The notes under the pieces: model-generated
Databases searched by the model: none
Seen by the model: the letters and a program-made list of their open reading frames with translations, nothing else
Told to the model about the DNA's origin: nothing
Translations under genes and position numbers: made by a program
Part shown: positions 1 through 10,463 of the stretch, in pieces
How the letters are laid out: each line of letters starts with the position of its first letter
Numbering within the stretch: the stretch's first letter is position 1
DNA from: Progne subis subis
Lineage: Eukaryota; Chordata; Aves; Passeriformes; Hirundinidae
Direction: 5' to 3'
Assembly (NCBI GenBank): GCA_022316685.1
Contig: JAKJHU010000540.1
Coordinates: 87,385 to 151,384, forward strand
DNA length: 64,000 bases

Positions 1-638
1 CAACACACTGCAGCGCAGGGTCCTAAAGCCCTCTCACTATTAAACTAAAGGGATCTTCTAGCGGACCCTGGGGCACGTGCTGCAACGTCAGGGTTTTCTG
101 TCTAAAGGTCGACTCACTTTTGTAGTAAAAGCGAACTCCCGACCCTGTCCTGGCACCCCGAGCTGCTCGAAAGCAGCCGATAGTGGCCAGGTAGTTGCAC
201 CTCCCAAAGAGCTTTATTAACCCCTGAAATAGGGAGTCCCACTTCATGCGTGGGCTTATTAATATTTCATAACAAACCGACGTTGGGGGCCAACTGAAAC
301 TATACTTCCCTCTAGCCACCCCCCCGGCACTCGCTAGCTCAGTTATTCAGGGGTTTTAGGGAAATATATTTCAGAGAGACAGAATAGAGATTTCAAAAGA
401 GTGGCTCTCACCCCCAGCTTCCGTCCAAGCTTTATTCTTGATGTGATGTTCCAGGAGGCCGAGAAAGAGAGCGTGAACCAGGAAGAAACAGGGGTATATC
501 TAGTTTTGGGCCAAGGAAAGATATTGGCCCTGAGCCAATAGGGTCAGGAGTAGGTATGATAGGGAAAAAGGGTTGAACTACATAGCACAGGTTTCAGGGG
601 GACTCTGAGGGGAAAAACCATTCCTCAGAGGAACACAA
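1..638 (-). mobile_element. Class II ERV 5' LTR, primer-binding site and leader (left-arm copy)
   Basis: This is the mirror of 13935-14571. The LTR lies at about 295-638, reading leftward, with its CA end at 295-296. The primer-binding site (PBS), complementary to a tRNA-Lys-type 3' end, is at 277-292. The untranslated leader fills 1-276. The gag gene of this copy, if present, lies outside the window. The LTR outer end is approximate. Confidence 0.7.
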
Positions 639-2847
639 AAGCAGAATGCCTCTGCAGCTCCCTTGGAGCTCCTGGCAGACACTGCAAGGCACTGGGAGGC
701 CTCCCCACAACCTTCTCTTCTCCAGCCTGAGCAGCTCCAACTCTCTCTCAAGCTGTCTCCACAGGAGAGCTGCTCACCTTCACAACCCGCTGGCCTCCTC
801 TGCACTTGCTGCAACACTTGCATGGCCTGATGTGCTGGCCACACCAGGGGTGGAATCCCTGCTCCAGGTCTGGCCCTGCCTGAGCAGCTTCATTCCACAG
901 GCTCAGGCTATGTGTCTGGCTGCTCAGTCCCAGCTGCTGTAAGTGGGCAGGATTAGTGCTGCCGCTGGATCACCAGAGTGATGGCCACAGCTCGCATGGG
1001 CCCGGCCCCATCCCTTGGGCATCTCTGGTGAGGGCAAGCCCAGTCCTGCGTGGACCACCTGCAGTCTGGCAAGAGGCTGCCCATGCCAGCCTCTGCTGTT
1101 GCCAGGCAGGGGCAGCAGCCGGCCGTGCTAGCGCTGCTTCCAGCCTGCTGCGAGTCACACAGCGGGAGAGGGACAGCTTGGCTCCGGGCACTGGCAACTC
1201 CCAACCCATTGCTGCAAGGCAGCGATGAAAGCACAAGCACCCTGGCAAGCAGCTCGAGGGAAACAGGAACGGCTTGCCCTCAGAGCCCCTGGCTCTCATG
1301 GCAGCAGCTCACACAGCTGCCCACACAGCAACAGGCACATGTTCTCCGGACACATAAGGAGCTCTGCGTGTCTTTGTTTCCCATTGCTTCACGTGCTCAG
1401 GTTGCCGGTCCCTCTGAGGCACTGGCAAAAGGCCAGCACACATCTTCAGCCCCCATTCCTCATGTGCAACAAGTTCTTCTGCTCTCTTTGGCCTTTCAGC
1501 TGTCCTCAGCTGTTGCTTTCAACTGCCCCACTCGCAGCGTCCTGCGTGCCTTCACTCTGCCCGCTCTTCCCACACAGGCTAGCCCTTCAGTGGAGGCCTG
1601 CCTTGTGTCCCCTCTGCTCCCCAAAGTGTGCTCCACAGCCCACCGTGCCGGCAAGGCAGCCGCCGTAGCCTTTGGTGGCAGTGGGGGGTCACAGCCCCAG
1701 CGCCCCTGCACGAGCCCCAGAGCTGCTTCTGGCTGCCTCCAGGTGAGCCTGAGGACACTCTGCAGTGGGCAGCATCAGCTCCTGAGCCCGCACTTGCCTG
1801 CCATTGAGCCTCCCTGGGCAAAGGGGAAATCGGGCAGGGACGGGACTGCAGGGAGCGGCCATGGCCTCACTCTTGGGCAATCCACAGCCAGCACCAGGCA
1901 GCCCCTGCCTGCAGCATGGCGCAGGCACGGCCACACGGCCACGGCCACACAGGCTGGGCCCTGTGGCCACCCAAGTCATTTCCTCCCCATCAACTGCTGC
2001 CAGGCACCAGGCTGCTGTGAAGCGCTGGAGAGGCTGCTCTTGCAGCGGGGCTGCCCTGGCCAGGTGCAAAGTCACACTTCCACGGGTTTGCTCCATCCCT
2101 GCTTGTGGTGGTTCTTTTTGAGAGACCCAGATGAGCGTCGATGGCAAAAGGCACCACGCTTGCCCTCTGTCCTGGGGCATATCATGGCTTGATTCTGGGC
2201 TCCTGCCCTGCCGGCCGCAGCTCTTCCTTAGCTCCTTCCCCTTCCCCGCCGGTGCCCGAGAGACAGAGCTCCTGGCAGTCGCAGAGCTTTTTCCCGGAGC
2301 GGGGAAGGGCCTAGAGGCAGGTCCAAGCCACTCCCCGATCAGGGAGAAGGTGGGAGTGGAACAGAGTTGGGTCCCATTCCAGCCTGGGGGATGAGCGCAG
2401 CGAAGCAGGGACAAACAAGGTGCTCCACTTTCCAAGGGGAACAGGGAAGAAAACATCCCAAACACCAAGATCAAAAGGAAACACAGTATCAACCATATGA
2501 AGACACTCTAACGCTTGCTCCCACAAGGATGGGCAGCAGAGTGTTTGGAGAAGCAGAGCGGAGCCATAACTGTGTCCCTACCAAGCCTCCAAGCACTGGT
2601 ATATGAGTCAGCCCCGCAGGCATCTCTCTCAGAAGGATGTCAGTGGAAATGACAACAACACGGGTGAGGGTTGCACGTGATACTTGCTCAGCCTCAGAGG
2701 ACAAACAGGAGTTGAAACCGAGTCGTTGGGAATGGCCCAGCATCCCCAGCCCGTAGTCAAGCCCAGCACTGAGCCAGTTCCTGGGAAGAAAAGAGCCCTC
2801 TCCCAGCAGGAACACTGCCACAGGTCTTTGGGGAAAGGCTAATTTAT
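639..2847. other. Host-derived GC-rich flank of gene A, no gene recognised
   Basis: It is homologous, inverted, to 11711-13932 and in part to 55635-56650, so it belongs to the amplified unit. Long open frames exist on both strands (for example 1050-2192), but they have alanine-, proline- and arginine-rich composition typical of GC-rich non-coding DNA and no recognisable domain. The reverse complement of a polyadenylation signal lies at about 2193-2198 region relative to the mirror of 12355, although the hexamer itself is altered here. I see no functional element besides a short CR1-like stretch at about 655-745. Confidence 0.5.
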
Positions 2848-4082
2848 TTAACACCTAGGGTGGAAGGGCCCCTCCGAGGCCTGTGACCACCTGCCTGGGC
2901 TGCGGGGACCGTCTCGGGGCAGCCTCCTGGAGACCACGCAAGCGCCATGGTCTCGTGGGTGCTGTCTGTGCCACCAAGCTGGGACTGTTGCTGCCTGAGT
3001 CAGGCACAGCATCCTGGGAGCCCTGCGCTGGACACTGGTGGCTGCAGGATGTTTGTGGCTCAGCCACCTGCTCCTGGGAATGCCTCTTCTTCTCCAACTG
3101 GGCTCCTGTTTTTGCTTCCCAGCTTTCCCTGGCTGTGTCAGTGCCCTGGGACACACCGGGGCTCTCCATGTGCATGGGATGCTGTTGATGTGGAGGAAAG
3201 CAGGAGGAGATGTCCAGCGCTTGCTGAGGGTGCGCAGGCGCGGAGGCTTTCCTGAGAGGCCGGGAGGGCTGAAGGCCTCCAGAAGGGAATGTGTGGGACA
3301 GAGGCAGGAACTGGGTGCCAGGGACGGGTGTTGGCAGGCGCAGGATCTTGAAGGGCTGGGGGCTCTCAGCAGGGATGGAGGCTGTGGCAAGCTGCTGGGA
3401 GGGAGGCGGCGTCTCGGCGCTGGGGAGGTTGTGCGAGGGACGGAGGCGCTTGAGAGCAGGGAGGGACTTGCAGGGTTGGAGGCCGTCAGAGGCGGTGGAG
3501 GCTCCCGGAAGGCTGGATCTGAGCCGGGCCGAGCTTCTGCCAGGGATGGTTGGTGTCCAACACAATCTCCTGGAAGGGCTGGAGGCTGTGCCAGGAATGG
3601 CCCCTCTGGCTGGGAGGAGCCTGCCGGAGGCACGGAAGCGCCCCGAGCAGCGGGACGAGGCACAGCAGGGCAGGTGGCCTTGCTTGCCCAGCTGCTGCAG
3701 GTGCGCCCACAGCGCCCGCCACATGGCAGGATGAAGCGGAGCCCATGTCCCACGGTGAGACCGGAGCAGCAGCATCAGCCCCTGCAGCTCCTTGGCCACG
3801 CTGACGCAGGGGCCGCAGCTGCCGGGTCCCCTGGGGCAAGTGGCGGGAGCATCGGGACTCTTCCCAGGGCTTGTGCCAGGCCGGGAGGCCCTGGCAGCCA
3901 CAGGGGCTCCTGCCTGGGCCCCTGGCCCGGCCCCCGAGCTGCTTGCGCCGCCTCCGAGTCCCGGCCTGCCGGCCCTGCCGTGCCCGGTGGCCAATGACCC
4001 AGCGGACAGCCACCGTGGCCAGCAGCAGGGCAAGTGCAGCCAGCAGGACGCTGACGTCGCTCACGGCTCCGACACGTGCCAT
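2848..4082 (-). pseudogene. Copy A of unrecognised TATA-driven gene, frameshifted
   Basis: This is the left-arm copy of the gene that is intact at 10464-11705. The start codon at 4082 and the first roughly 60 codons, including the hydrophobic segment at residues 9-31, match copy B closely. Near 3905 this copy lacks 8 bp that copy B has between two short direct repeats (gagcccag-like). That changes the frame, and the native frame only resumes as a separate open stretch (2855-4033 frame). A second shift affects the last residues. The product would therefore be a short anchored protein with an unrelated tail. Promoter and polyadenylation signal are retained. I do not recognise the family, and no function is proposed. 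Confidence 0.7.
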
Positions 4083-4116
4083 CGCGACTGCACTGGCGGC
4101 TGTGGGGCCGGCCTGC

Positions 4117-4215
4117 CTTATATAGGGATGGCCCGGTGACCTCACAATGCTGGGGCCGCCACGCGGCGTGACATCACAGCCCAGCCTCAGGCCGCTGTCA
4201 CGCCATTTGTGACCT
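4117..4215 (-). promoter_or_regulatory. Promoter of gene copy A: TATA box and three TGACNT-type elements
   Basis: A TATATAAG box lies at 4117-4124 on the minus strand, about 40 bases before the ATG. Upstream are AGGTCA at 4137-4142, ATGTCA at 4169-4174 and AGGTCA at 4210-4215. The same set, with similar spacing, lies before copies B and C. AGGTCA is the nuclear-receptor half-site and ATGTCA resembles a CRE/AP-1 half; use of these sites is inference. Confidence 0.55.
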
Positions 4216-4383
4216 CACAGCACCGCCTGCCTCAGGGCCGGCAAGACCCACTCAGGCACCAGGGCGCTGATGGCCAGGAAAGGCCTGCCACTGAAAATGG
4301 GAGCCCAGGCTGTGGCAGCCAAGCTCTCCCAGGAGCACGGGCCCCACCAGGAAGAGGTCAGGTGCCACCAATGCCTAGCCCCT

Positions 4384-4903
4384 TGTAGAAAAATGCCTTC
4401 TTCCCTCCTGCTGCTGAGGACTCCAGGACGGTGTAGATGAATGTAAACGGGAGATCTCTGAAGTTGGGTCTTAGAAGAACAGGTTTATTGTGTAGAGTGT
4501 GAGGCCTTGCTCGGAGCTGCCAGGCGCAGCTGTGGCATGGCCTTGGAAGGTGGGGGCAAGTAACAGATAAAGAAATTCCAAGAGCAAGATGCAAGAGGCA
4601 AGAGAGAGGAGCAAAGGAGAGAAGAGAACAGAAGCACAGCCCACTCTCGCAGCCTTCTGATAAGGGGTCTCGAGGTGGGCTGTAACAGGCTTGTGCCAAT
4701 GGGGTTACAGATACTTGCTACTTCAGGCGGGATTACATGTGTGGGATGAATTATACATTGGGGGTTGTTTTTGCAGGCATCTAGTAGCTAGGACATTTTA
4801 AACATCAAAAGTTACTTTCAATTCTATCTCAGTTACAGGTTTCACATTCTCAGAGTCCAAGCAATCATATTTATAGGGCTTTCTGCTTTCATCCTTCCCA
4901 ACA
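4384..4903 (-). mobile_element. Alpharetrovirus-like LTR (left-arm copy)
   Basis: It mirrors the LTR at 9646-10162. It begins TGTTGGGAAGG directly after the purine tract AACGGGGGAGA and ends TACA. The AATAAA signal is present in the middle. The outer boundary is supported because gene copy C lacks this insertion and its flank resumes exactly after the TACA end. It sits about 260 bp upstream of the promoter of gene A. Confidence 0.75.
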
Positions 4904-5107
4904 TCTCCCCCGTTCTTATTAGCAACTAAAACGCTAGACACTGTCTTACTCATTACTTTTTGCACACACTGAAGTATGCAGGGAACCGCTACTAAAACTA
5001 CAATTACTACTATTAGAACAATCAAACCTATCTTACAAAGTTCCTTTAGCCAAGGTGCAAAGCTCAAACCATCAAACAAATTGTCCAGCCAAGATGGGTC
5101 ATCTATT
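4798..5107 (-). pseudogene. env transmembrane-subunit C-terminal fragment (left arm)
   Basis: It encodes the membrane-proximal helix, the membrane span (a run of Ile, Val and Leu) and the cytoplasmic tail of an alpharetrovirus-type Env. The reading frame continues into the LTR across the polypurine tract, as it does in the related provirus at 29111. It is cut at 5107, where inverted-repeat homology ends. No fusion peptide or CX6CC motif remains on this side. Confidence 0.75.
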
Positions 5108-5127
5108 TGTTGTTGTCATCAACAACA
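5108..5127. repeat. Perfect 8-bp stem hairpin at the palindrome junction
   Basis: TGTTGTTG at 5108-5115 and CAACAACA at 5120-5127 are reverse complements around a TCAT loop. The hairpin starts at the first base after arm homology ends and finishes inside the truncated LTR that begins at 5123. Bases 5108-5122 match neither flank and look like filler made during fold-back repair. Confidence 0.7.
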
Positions 5128-5350
5128 CTTAGTTGTTTAGTGTCCTTGATAAGGTAAGCAACACATAACTTGTAACGTAAGCAGACGGATGTGATGTAGC
5201 AAACAGAGGTTTTATAACTCCATGTAATAAGTTAATAAATGCCATTAGCCGTCCACCACATTGGTGTCTGTGAGCTGGTGGCCCGAGCAGCCTGGGTGTG
5301 GCTGCCGTGTTGTTCCCGAACCAGGTCGCTACGCCTCAGCGGAGGCAGCA
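5123..5350 (+). mobile_element. 5' LTR of spacer provirus, U3-truncated
   Basis: It aligns with 8792-9019 of the 3' LTR, but the first 65 or so bases of U3 are missing. It keeps the TTTATAA promoter element and the AATAAA signal (5234-5239), and ends GCAGCA. The missing end coincides with the inverted-repeat junction. Confidence 0.85.
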
Positions 5351-5352
5351 AG

Positions 5353-5370
5353 TGGTGCCGAAATCCCCAG
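5353..5370 (+). other. Primer-binding site, tRNA-Phe-like
   Basis: TGGTGCCGAAATCCC starts two bases after the LTR. The first 11 bases match the complement of the vertebrate tRNA-Phe 3' end, then it diverges. Alpharetroviruses normally use tRNA-Trp, so the primer does not match the gag lineage. Confidence 0.6.
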
Positions 5371-5467
5371 GAGTTGCCCAGGAGATCGGGAGTCGCCTGG
5401 ACGGGTGAACAACGGCCAAGCGGCGGGCCAGCTCGGCGAGGGGGACGCCCCAGGACCCATGAGGAGG

Positions 5468-7440
5468 ATGGAAGCCCTCATGAAGGTCGTATCTCAGATT
5501 CATAAACAGTGGGGAATTGATTGTAAAGGAAAAGGTTTTACCCTCGCAGTGAAGAGGCTTTTGCAACTTAGTATCATCAATCGTCCGGTGGAAATTCTCC
5601 ACCCAGATATTTGGGATCGGTGTAAGAAAGCTCTAGCCGAGGAAACTATGCTTTCAGGGTCGGCAAAGTATCTTAAGTCATGGGGGAGGGTTGTGCAATC
5701 TTTGCAGAAGGCTTTGCAGGAACAAGAGACCTGGAAAGCTGCACAGAATTGTCTAAAATTTACGCCGCAGCTCGGTGTAGGAGCTGCGACGCAAACTGTT
5801 TTAGAAGAAACTTTTTCAGAGGAAAATTTTGAAGGGGATTATCAGAGTGTAGGAAAATGCGGTCTGAAAGACAATGAGTCTGTTCAGACTGCTGATAAAG
5901 TTTGTCCTAATGACTGCGGAGGCTTGCAGGAACAAAACCTTCCTTCAAAGCCTTCAAGTCCAGAGTTAGCTGCTGAAGAAAAAAATCAGGCAAAATTGTT
6001 TTATGATTGATTAACTGAGGAAGCTAGGAATATTGCCAAAAATTCTGCTGGGGGGTCGCTGGTAGAAGGGGCTGAGGGGGGACCTCCACCCTATACGGCA
6101 GGAGATTGCATTGAATCGCTGGGAGGAAACAAGAATGTAACTAAATCGGAATATTTGGCAGACAACCAAGAATCAGCAAACAAAGAAAGTTTTTTACACA
6201 GTGTGTCTGCTGCCAACAGCTTGTTTGATAGCACGGGCACACGCAAACAGAAGAAAGAGGGAATTAAAGCTAGTCAGAACACTTGCCAAAAAGCACATTT
6301 TTTAAGGAACACAGTTTAAAGGGGAGAAGAAAGGGGAGGCTCAGCCCTGAGGGAAAGGGGCGGGGTCGGAGCCCGACCAAAAGGGTCCAGAGCCCGGAAG
6401 CAGCCAGTCAGTCGACTTCCGGCTCTGAATCAGACTCCAGCTGGGACTGGGACAGCCAGTCCTCTGCTGCCGGCTCTGGCTCCAGCTCCGACAAAGAAGA
6501 AGTAACAGTATATAAAATCAGTAACAACAATGTTTCTACTCGGGTTGAGGGAATGTCAGAAAAAGAGCGAACTCCTCTCACAGACTGGAGGAAAATAAAA
6601 ATTGCATGTGCCGATTGGGGTCCGTCAGCCACACTGGCTTTTCCAGTCCGAATGGGGGGGGCAGGTGGAAACCAGAGAACATACTCCCCAGTAAATCCTA
6701 AGGATGTTCAAGCAATTGTTAAAGCAATCACCGACAGAGGGATCAATTCAGCAATGGTTTCTACTCTCATTGATAGAGTTTTTGGAGGGGATGACATGCT
6801 CCCATTTGACATAAAGCAAACCTGCAGATTGATTTTTGATGGGGCAGGGATGATAGTTTTTAAACAAGAGTGGGAGGACAATTGTGCAAAGCAACTAGCT
6901 CTGGTCACTGGTCCGGATCATCCTCTATATGGCTCCAGCCTGCAGCGGCTCATGGGCACAGACCCAACCATGATCACCCCCCAGGCACAAGTCGAGGGCC
7001 TACGGGCCCACGAGGTCATGACAACTACCCGTGCTGCCAGGGAAGCTATCTGCTCTGCTTCCATGGTCATTGCTAAACCATCATCATGGTCCACAATAAA
7101 GCAAAGTGAGAGTGAAAGTTTTACACAATTTGTAGATCGGCTCCAAGCATCACTTGACTCCTCAGCTTTGCCCTCTGAGGCAAAGGGTCCTGTGTTAACA
7201 GAGTGCTTGCGCCAACAATGCAATTCAGCCACTAAGGACATTTTAAGATCATTACCACCCAGGTCCAACCTCGCAGACATGATCAAGCATATTGCAAAAG
7301 AGGAACATTTTTCCCCAATCCAAGCAGCCGTCCGTACCGCAATAACTAGTGAAATGGCATGCTTTAAATGCAGCCAGGCATTTAAATTGGGCGAGCATGC
7401 AAATTATCAGACTCCTACCTTCAGTACCCCAATCAATTAG
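5468..7440 (+). pseudogene. Alpharetrovirus-like gag, interrupted and 3'-truncated
   Basis: The start at 5468 is preferred over ATG 5459 because the protein then begins Met-Glu-Ala, as in alpharetroviral matrix proteins. Matrix occupies 5468-5760. An in-frame TGA at 6008-6010 interrupts the frame, which stays open beyond it and includes a PPPY late-domain motif at about 6082-6093. A frame change follows near 6300. Capsid occupies about 6600-7310, with a major homology region around 7110-7160 (Phe-Val-Asp-Arg). Nucleocapsid begins with CFKC at about 7360, but the zinc knuckle is never completed because sequence passes into env-like DNA at about 7380-7505. All of pro and pol are absent. It cannot produce functional Gag as it stands. 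Confidence 0.8.
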
Positions 7441-7507
7441 ACACTATCAGATTCTCACAGCACGCAGACACAGGAGAGAGGCCACACCTGGCACCTCCTC
7501 CTCATTC

Positions 7508-8602
7508 AGTCCTTTAGCTATCTACCAAGAACCTAAGTCAGATCCTTACAATCCATTTCTTAGTGTATTAAATGCTACCTTTTTGTCGTTGAACCAATCC
7601 AATCCAAAATTTACAAAATCATGCTGGTTGTGTTATAATGCAGAACCTCCTTTCTATGAGGGTGTCACCCTTGATGTTCCTTTTGAATATTCTGCAGCAG
7701 ATAATCCACACAACTGTAGATGGGACACCCCGCGGAGGGAAATTACCTTGAGTCAAGTCACAGGCCGAGGCAAGTGCTTTGGCAATGTAACCTTAGCAAA
7801 GCAGATGGGAAACATTTGTGCTGAGTTCATCCAACCTAGCCAAAAGACTGATAAGTGGGCAGTACCATTCATACCAGGAATGTGGGTTTGCCAACAATCT
7901 GGAATAACACCCTGTGTGTACCTTGGTAAATTCAATAACCTTGCTGACTTTTGTGTCCAAGTTCTGATTGTTCCTAGAGTCCTGTATCACCAAGAAGAGG
8001 AAATGTATCGCTTTTTAGAAGAAACCATCCAGCTCTACAAAAGAGAAGTAATAACAGGTATAACCATTGCAATGCTCCTTGGCCTAGGAGCTGCCGGTAC
8101 AGCCACAGGTGTTTCAGCTCTCGTGACCCAACACCAAGGACTTTCTCAGCTGCAAATGACCATTGATGAGGACTTGTTAGGAATTGAAAAATCCATCTCC
8201 TCTCTGGAGGAATCTACCTCCTCGCTTTCAGAAGTCGTCCTACAGAACAGGCGAGGACTGGACCTCTTGCTCATGCAGCAAGGAGGCCTGTGTGCCGCCT
8301 TGAGAGAAGAATGCTGTTTTTATGCAGACCATACCGGAGTCGTGCGAGACTCCATGGCCGAACTGAGAGAAAGACTGGCCCAGAGAAAGAGAGAGAGAGA
8401 GGCCCAACAGGGATGGTTCGAGTCATGGTTCAATCAGTCCCCATGGCTAGCCACCCTTGTTTCCACCCTAATAGGCCCTCTTACCATGATACTCTTGGTA
8501 TTGATTTTTGGGCCTTGCATTTTGAACAGGTTAGTGTCATTTGTTCGAAGCCATTTAGAGAAAGTCGACATCCTATTTGTCGAACGCCTGCAATTACCAT
8601 GA
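7508..8602 (+). pseudogene. Gamma-type env lacking its N-terminal half
   Basis: The frame is open from before 7508 to the TGA-free stop at 8602. It encodes the C-terminal domain of the surface subunit with a CWLC isomerase-type motif near 7624. Then come a fusion-peptide-like Gly/Ala-rich stretch at about 8060-8125, a heptad-repeat helix, an immunosuppressive-like segment followed by CX6CC (about 8290-8315), a membrane span at about 8455-8540 and a short tail. The signal peptide and receptor-binding domain are missing, and the cleavage site is weak (KRE rather than a full furin site). Deletion of everything from nucleocapsid to mid-surface subunit fuses it behind gag. The covalent-link motifs identify it as gamma-type, unlike the alpharetrovirus-type env remnants beside it. 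Confidence 0.82.
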
Positions 8603-8726
8603 AGTGCATTTATTACTAACATGTTGTATCCCTTTGTATCATATTATACTAACCTTAACAGCTTTTGCATTTTTTATAACATTTATACTTTTATAGGTGT
8701 TTTCCTTAATCATGAGGGGGGGGAGA

Positions 8727-9019
8727 TGTGGGAGATTAGGGACAGGCGGTCGGAAGATATCGCGTTGTACGGGCAGACAGAACCTCTCCCTCAACACTTA
8801 GTTGTTTAGTGTCCTTGATAAGCTAAGCAACCCGTAACTTGTAACGTAAGCAGATGGATGTGATGTAGCAAACAGTGGTTTTATAACTCCATGTAACCAC
8901 TTAATAAATGCCATTTGCCGTCCACCACATTGGTGTCTGTGAGCTGATGGCCTGAGCAGCCTGGGTGTGGCTGCAGTGTTGTTCCCGAAACAGGTCGCTA
9001 CGCCTCAACGGAGGCAGCA
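8727..9019 (+). mobile_element. 3' LTR of spacer provirus with polypurine tract
   Basis: A purine tract of eight Gs (about 8714-8726) precedes TGTGGGAG at 8727. The LTR has TTTATAA, AATAAA at 8903-8908 and ends GCAGCA at 9019. It is 293 bp, compared with 228 bp left in the 5' copy. The paired 5' and 3' copies differ by scattered substitutions, so the insertion is not recent. Confidence 0.85.
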
Positions 9020-9727
9020 GCTCCCAGTGTCAAAAAAGCAGTCAAAAAGAAAAGCAGGAGGATTAGATCCTCCTGGGGACATGAATATGAGAGCAACTGT
9101 GATAGTAATTTCCATCCTTGGAACTCAGGGGAGTCAATTGCTGCTAGCATTTTCCTGCCTCAGCTAAGCTATTCAATTGCCCTAAAACAACTGAACAAGT
9201 TAGGATGCTGGCTCAGCAAAGAAGTAAATGCCACCTCTACTATGATCAGTGACTTGCTGACAGATGAAGAAGCAATCAGACATGCCATTTTAAAAAACAG
9301 AGCTGCTATTGATTACCTTCTTCTGGCACATGGACATGGTTGTGAGGATTTTGAAGGTTTGTGATGAATGAATTTATCCAATCACTCTGTTTCCATTCAT
9401 AAACAATTGCAAGAATTGAGAGATTTAGCTGGTCAAATTACAATAGATGACCCATCTTGGCTGGACAATTTGTTTGATGGTTTGAGCTTTGCACCTTGGC
9501 TAAAGGAACTTTGTAAGATAGGTTTGATTGTTCTAATAGTAGTAATTGTAGTTTTAGTAGCGGTTCCCTGCATACTTCAGTGTGTGCAAAAAGTAATGAG
9601 TAAGACAGTGTCTAGCGTTTTAGTTGCTAATAAGAACGGGGGAGATGTTGGGAAGGATGAAGCCAGAAAGCCCTATAAATATGATTGCTTGGACTCTGAG
9701 AATGTGAAACCTGTAACTGAGAATTGA
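9020..9727 (+). pseudogene. Alpharetrovirus-type env transmembrane-subunit remnant
   Basis: Starting directly after the spacer provirus, it encodes a basic cleavage-site-like stretch, the fusion region, the helix and the CX6CC region. The two adjacent Cys codons have both become TGA (9361-9366), destroying the disulphide that joins the subunits. Downstream are the membrane-proximal helix, the membrane span and the tail; the frame ends at 9725-9727 inside the LTR. Only the part from 9442 onward is duplicated in the left arm. Confidence 0.8.
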
Positions 9728-10162
9728 AAGTAACTTTTGATGTTTAAAATGTCCTAGCTACTAGATGCCTGCAAAAACAACCCCCAATGTATAATTCATC
9801 CCACACATGTAACCCCCCCCTGAAGTAGCAAGTATCTGTAACCCCACTGGCACAAGCCTATTGCAGCCCACCTCAAGACCCCTTATCAGAAGGCTGCAAG
9901 AGTGGGCTGCGCTTCTGTTCTCTTCTCTCCTTTGCTCCTCTCTCTTGCCTCTTGCATCTTGCTCTTGGAATTTCTTTATCTGTTACTTGCCCCCACCTTC
10001 CAAGGCCATGCCACAGCTGCGCCTGGCAGCTCCGAGCAAGGCCTCACACTCTACACAATAAACCTGTTCTTCTAAGACCCAACTTCAGAGATCTCCCGTT
10101 TACATTCATCTACACCGTCCTGGAGTCCTCAGCAGCAGGAGGGAAGAAGGCATTTTTCTACA
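9646..10162 (+). mobile_element. Alpharetrovirus-like 3' LTR (right arm)
   Basis: It starts TGTTGGGAAGG after the purine tract AACGGGGGAGA and ends TACA at 10162, with AATAAA at 10057-10062. From 10163 the sequence matches the flank of gene copy C (56826 onward), which dates the insertion after gene duplication. It lies about 260 bp upstream of the TATA box of gene B and could influence its transcription (inference). Confidence 0.78.
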
Positions 10163-10330
10163 ATGGGCTAGGCATTGGTGGCACCTGACCTCTTCCTGAT
10201 GGGGCCCGTGCTCCTGGGAGAGCTTGGCTGCCACGGCCAGGGTTCCCATTTTCAGTGGCAGGCCTTTCCTGGCCATCAGCGCCCTGCTGCCTGAGTGGGT
10301 CTTGCTGGCCCTGAGGCAGGCGGCGCTGTG

Positions 10331-10429
10331 AGGTCACAAATGGCGTGACAGCGGCGTGAGGCTGGGCTATGATGTCACGCTGTGTGGCGGCCCCAGCATT
10401 GTGAGGTCACCGGGCCATCCCTATATAAG
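10331..10429 (+). promoter_or_regulatory. Promoter of gene copy B
   Basis: A TATATAAG box at 10422-10429 is preceded by AGGTCA at 10331-10336, ATGTCA at 10372-10377 and AGGTCA at 10404-10409. A start site 25-30 bases below the TATA box would leave a 5' UTR of only about 10-15 bases before the ATG at 10464. The layout is conserved in copies A and C. Confidence 0.6.
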
Positions 10430-10463
10430 GCGGGCCGGCCCCACAGCCGCCAGTGCAGTGGCG

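Larger units (their letters stand above)
1..5107. repeat. Left arm of large inverted repeat
   Basis: This stretch is the reverse complement of 9442-14571, with substitutions and small indels; the outermost 60 bases differ at one position. It carries, in mirror order, the class II proviral leader and LTR, host flank, the unknown gene copy A, the alpharetrovirus-like LTR and an env tail. Similarity is still present at base 1, so the arm probably continues outside the window. The inner edge at 5107 is abrupt and falls inside the env transmembrane-subunit coding region. The arms are diverged enough to keep gene A broken and gene B intact, so recent full gene conversion is unlikely. Confidence 0.93.

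Noticed and set aside
1050..2192. 380-codon plus-strand ORF, mirrored as 12428-13522
   Set aside because: Low-complexity Ala/Pro/Arg composition in GC-rich flank, no domain, length differs between copies, and it is a shadow of the amplified non-coding unit.
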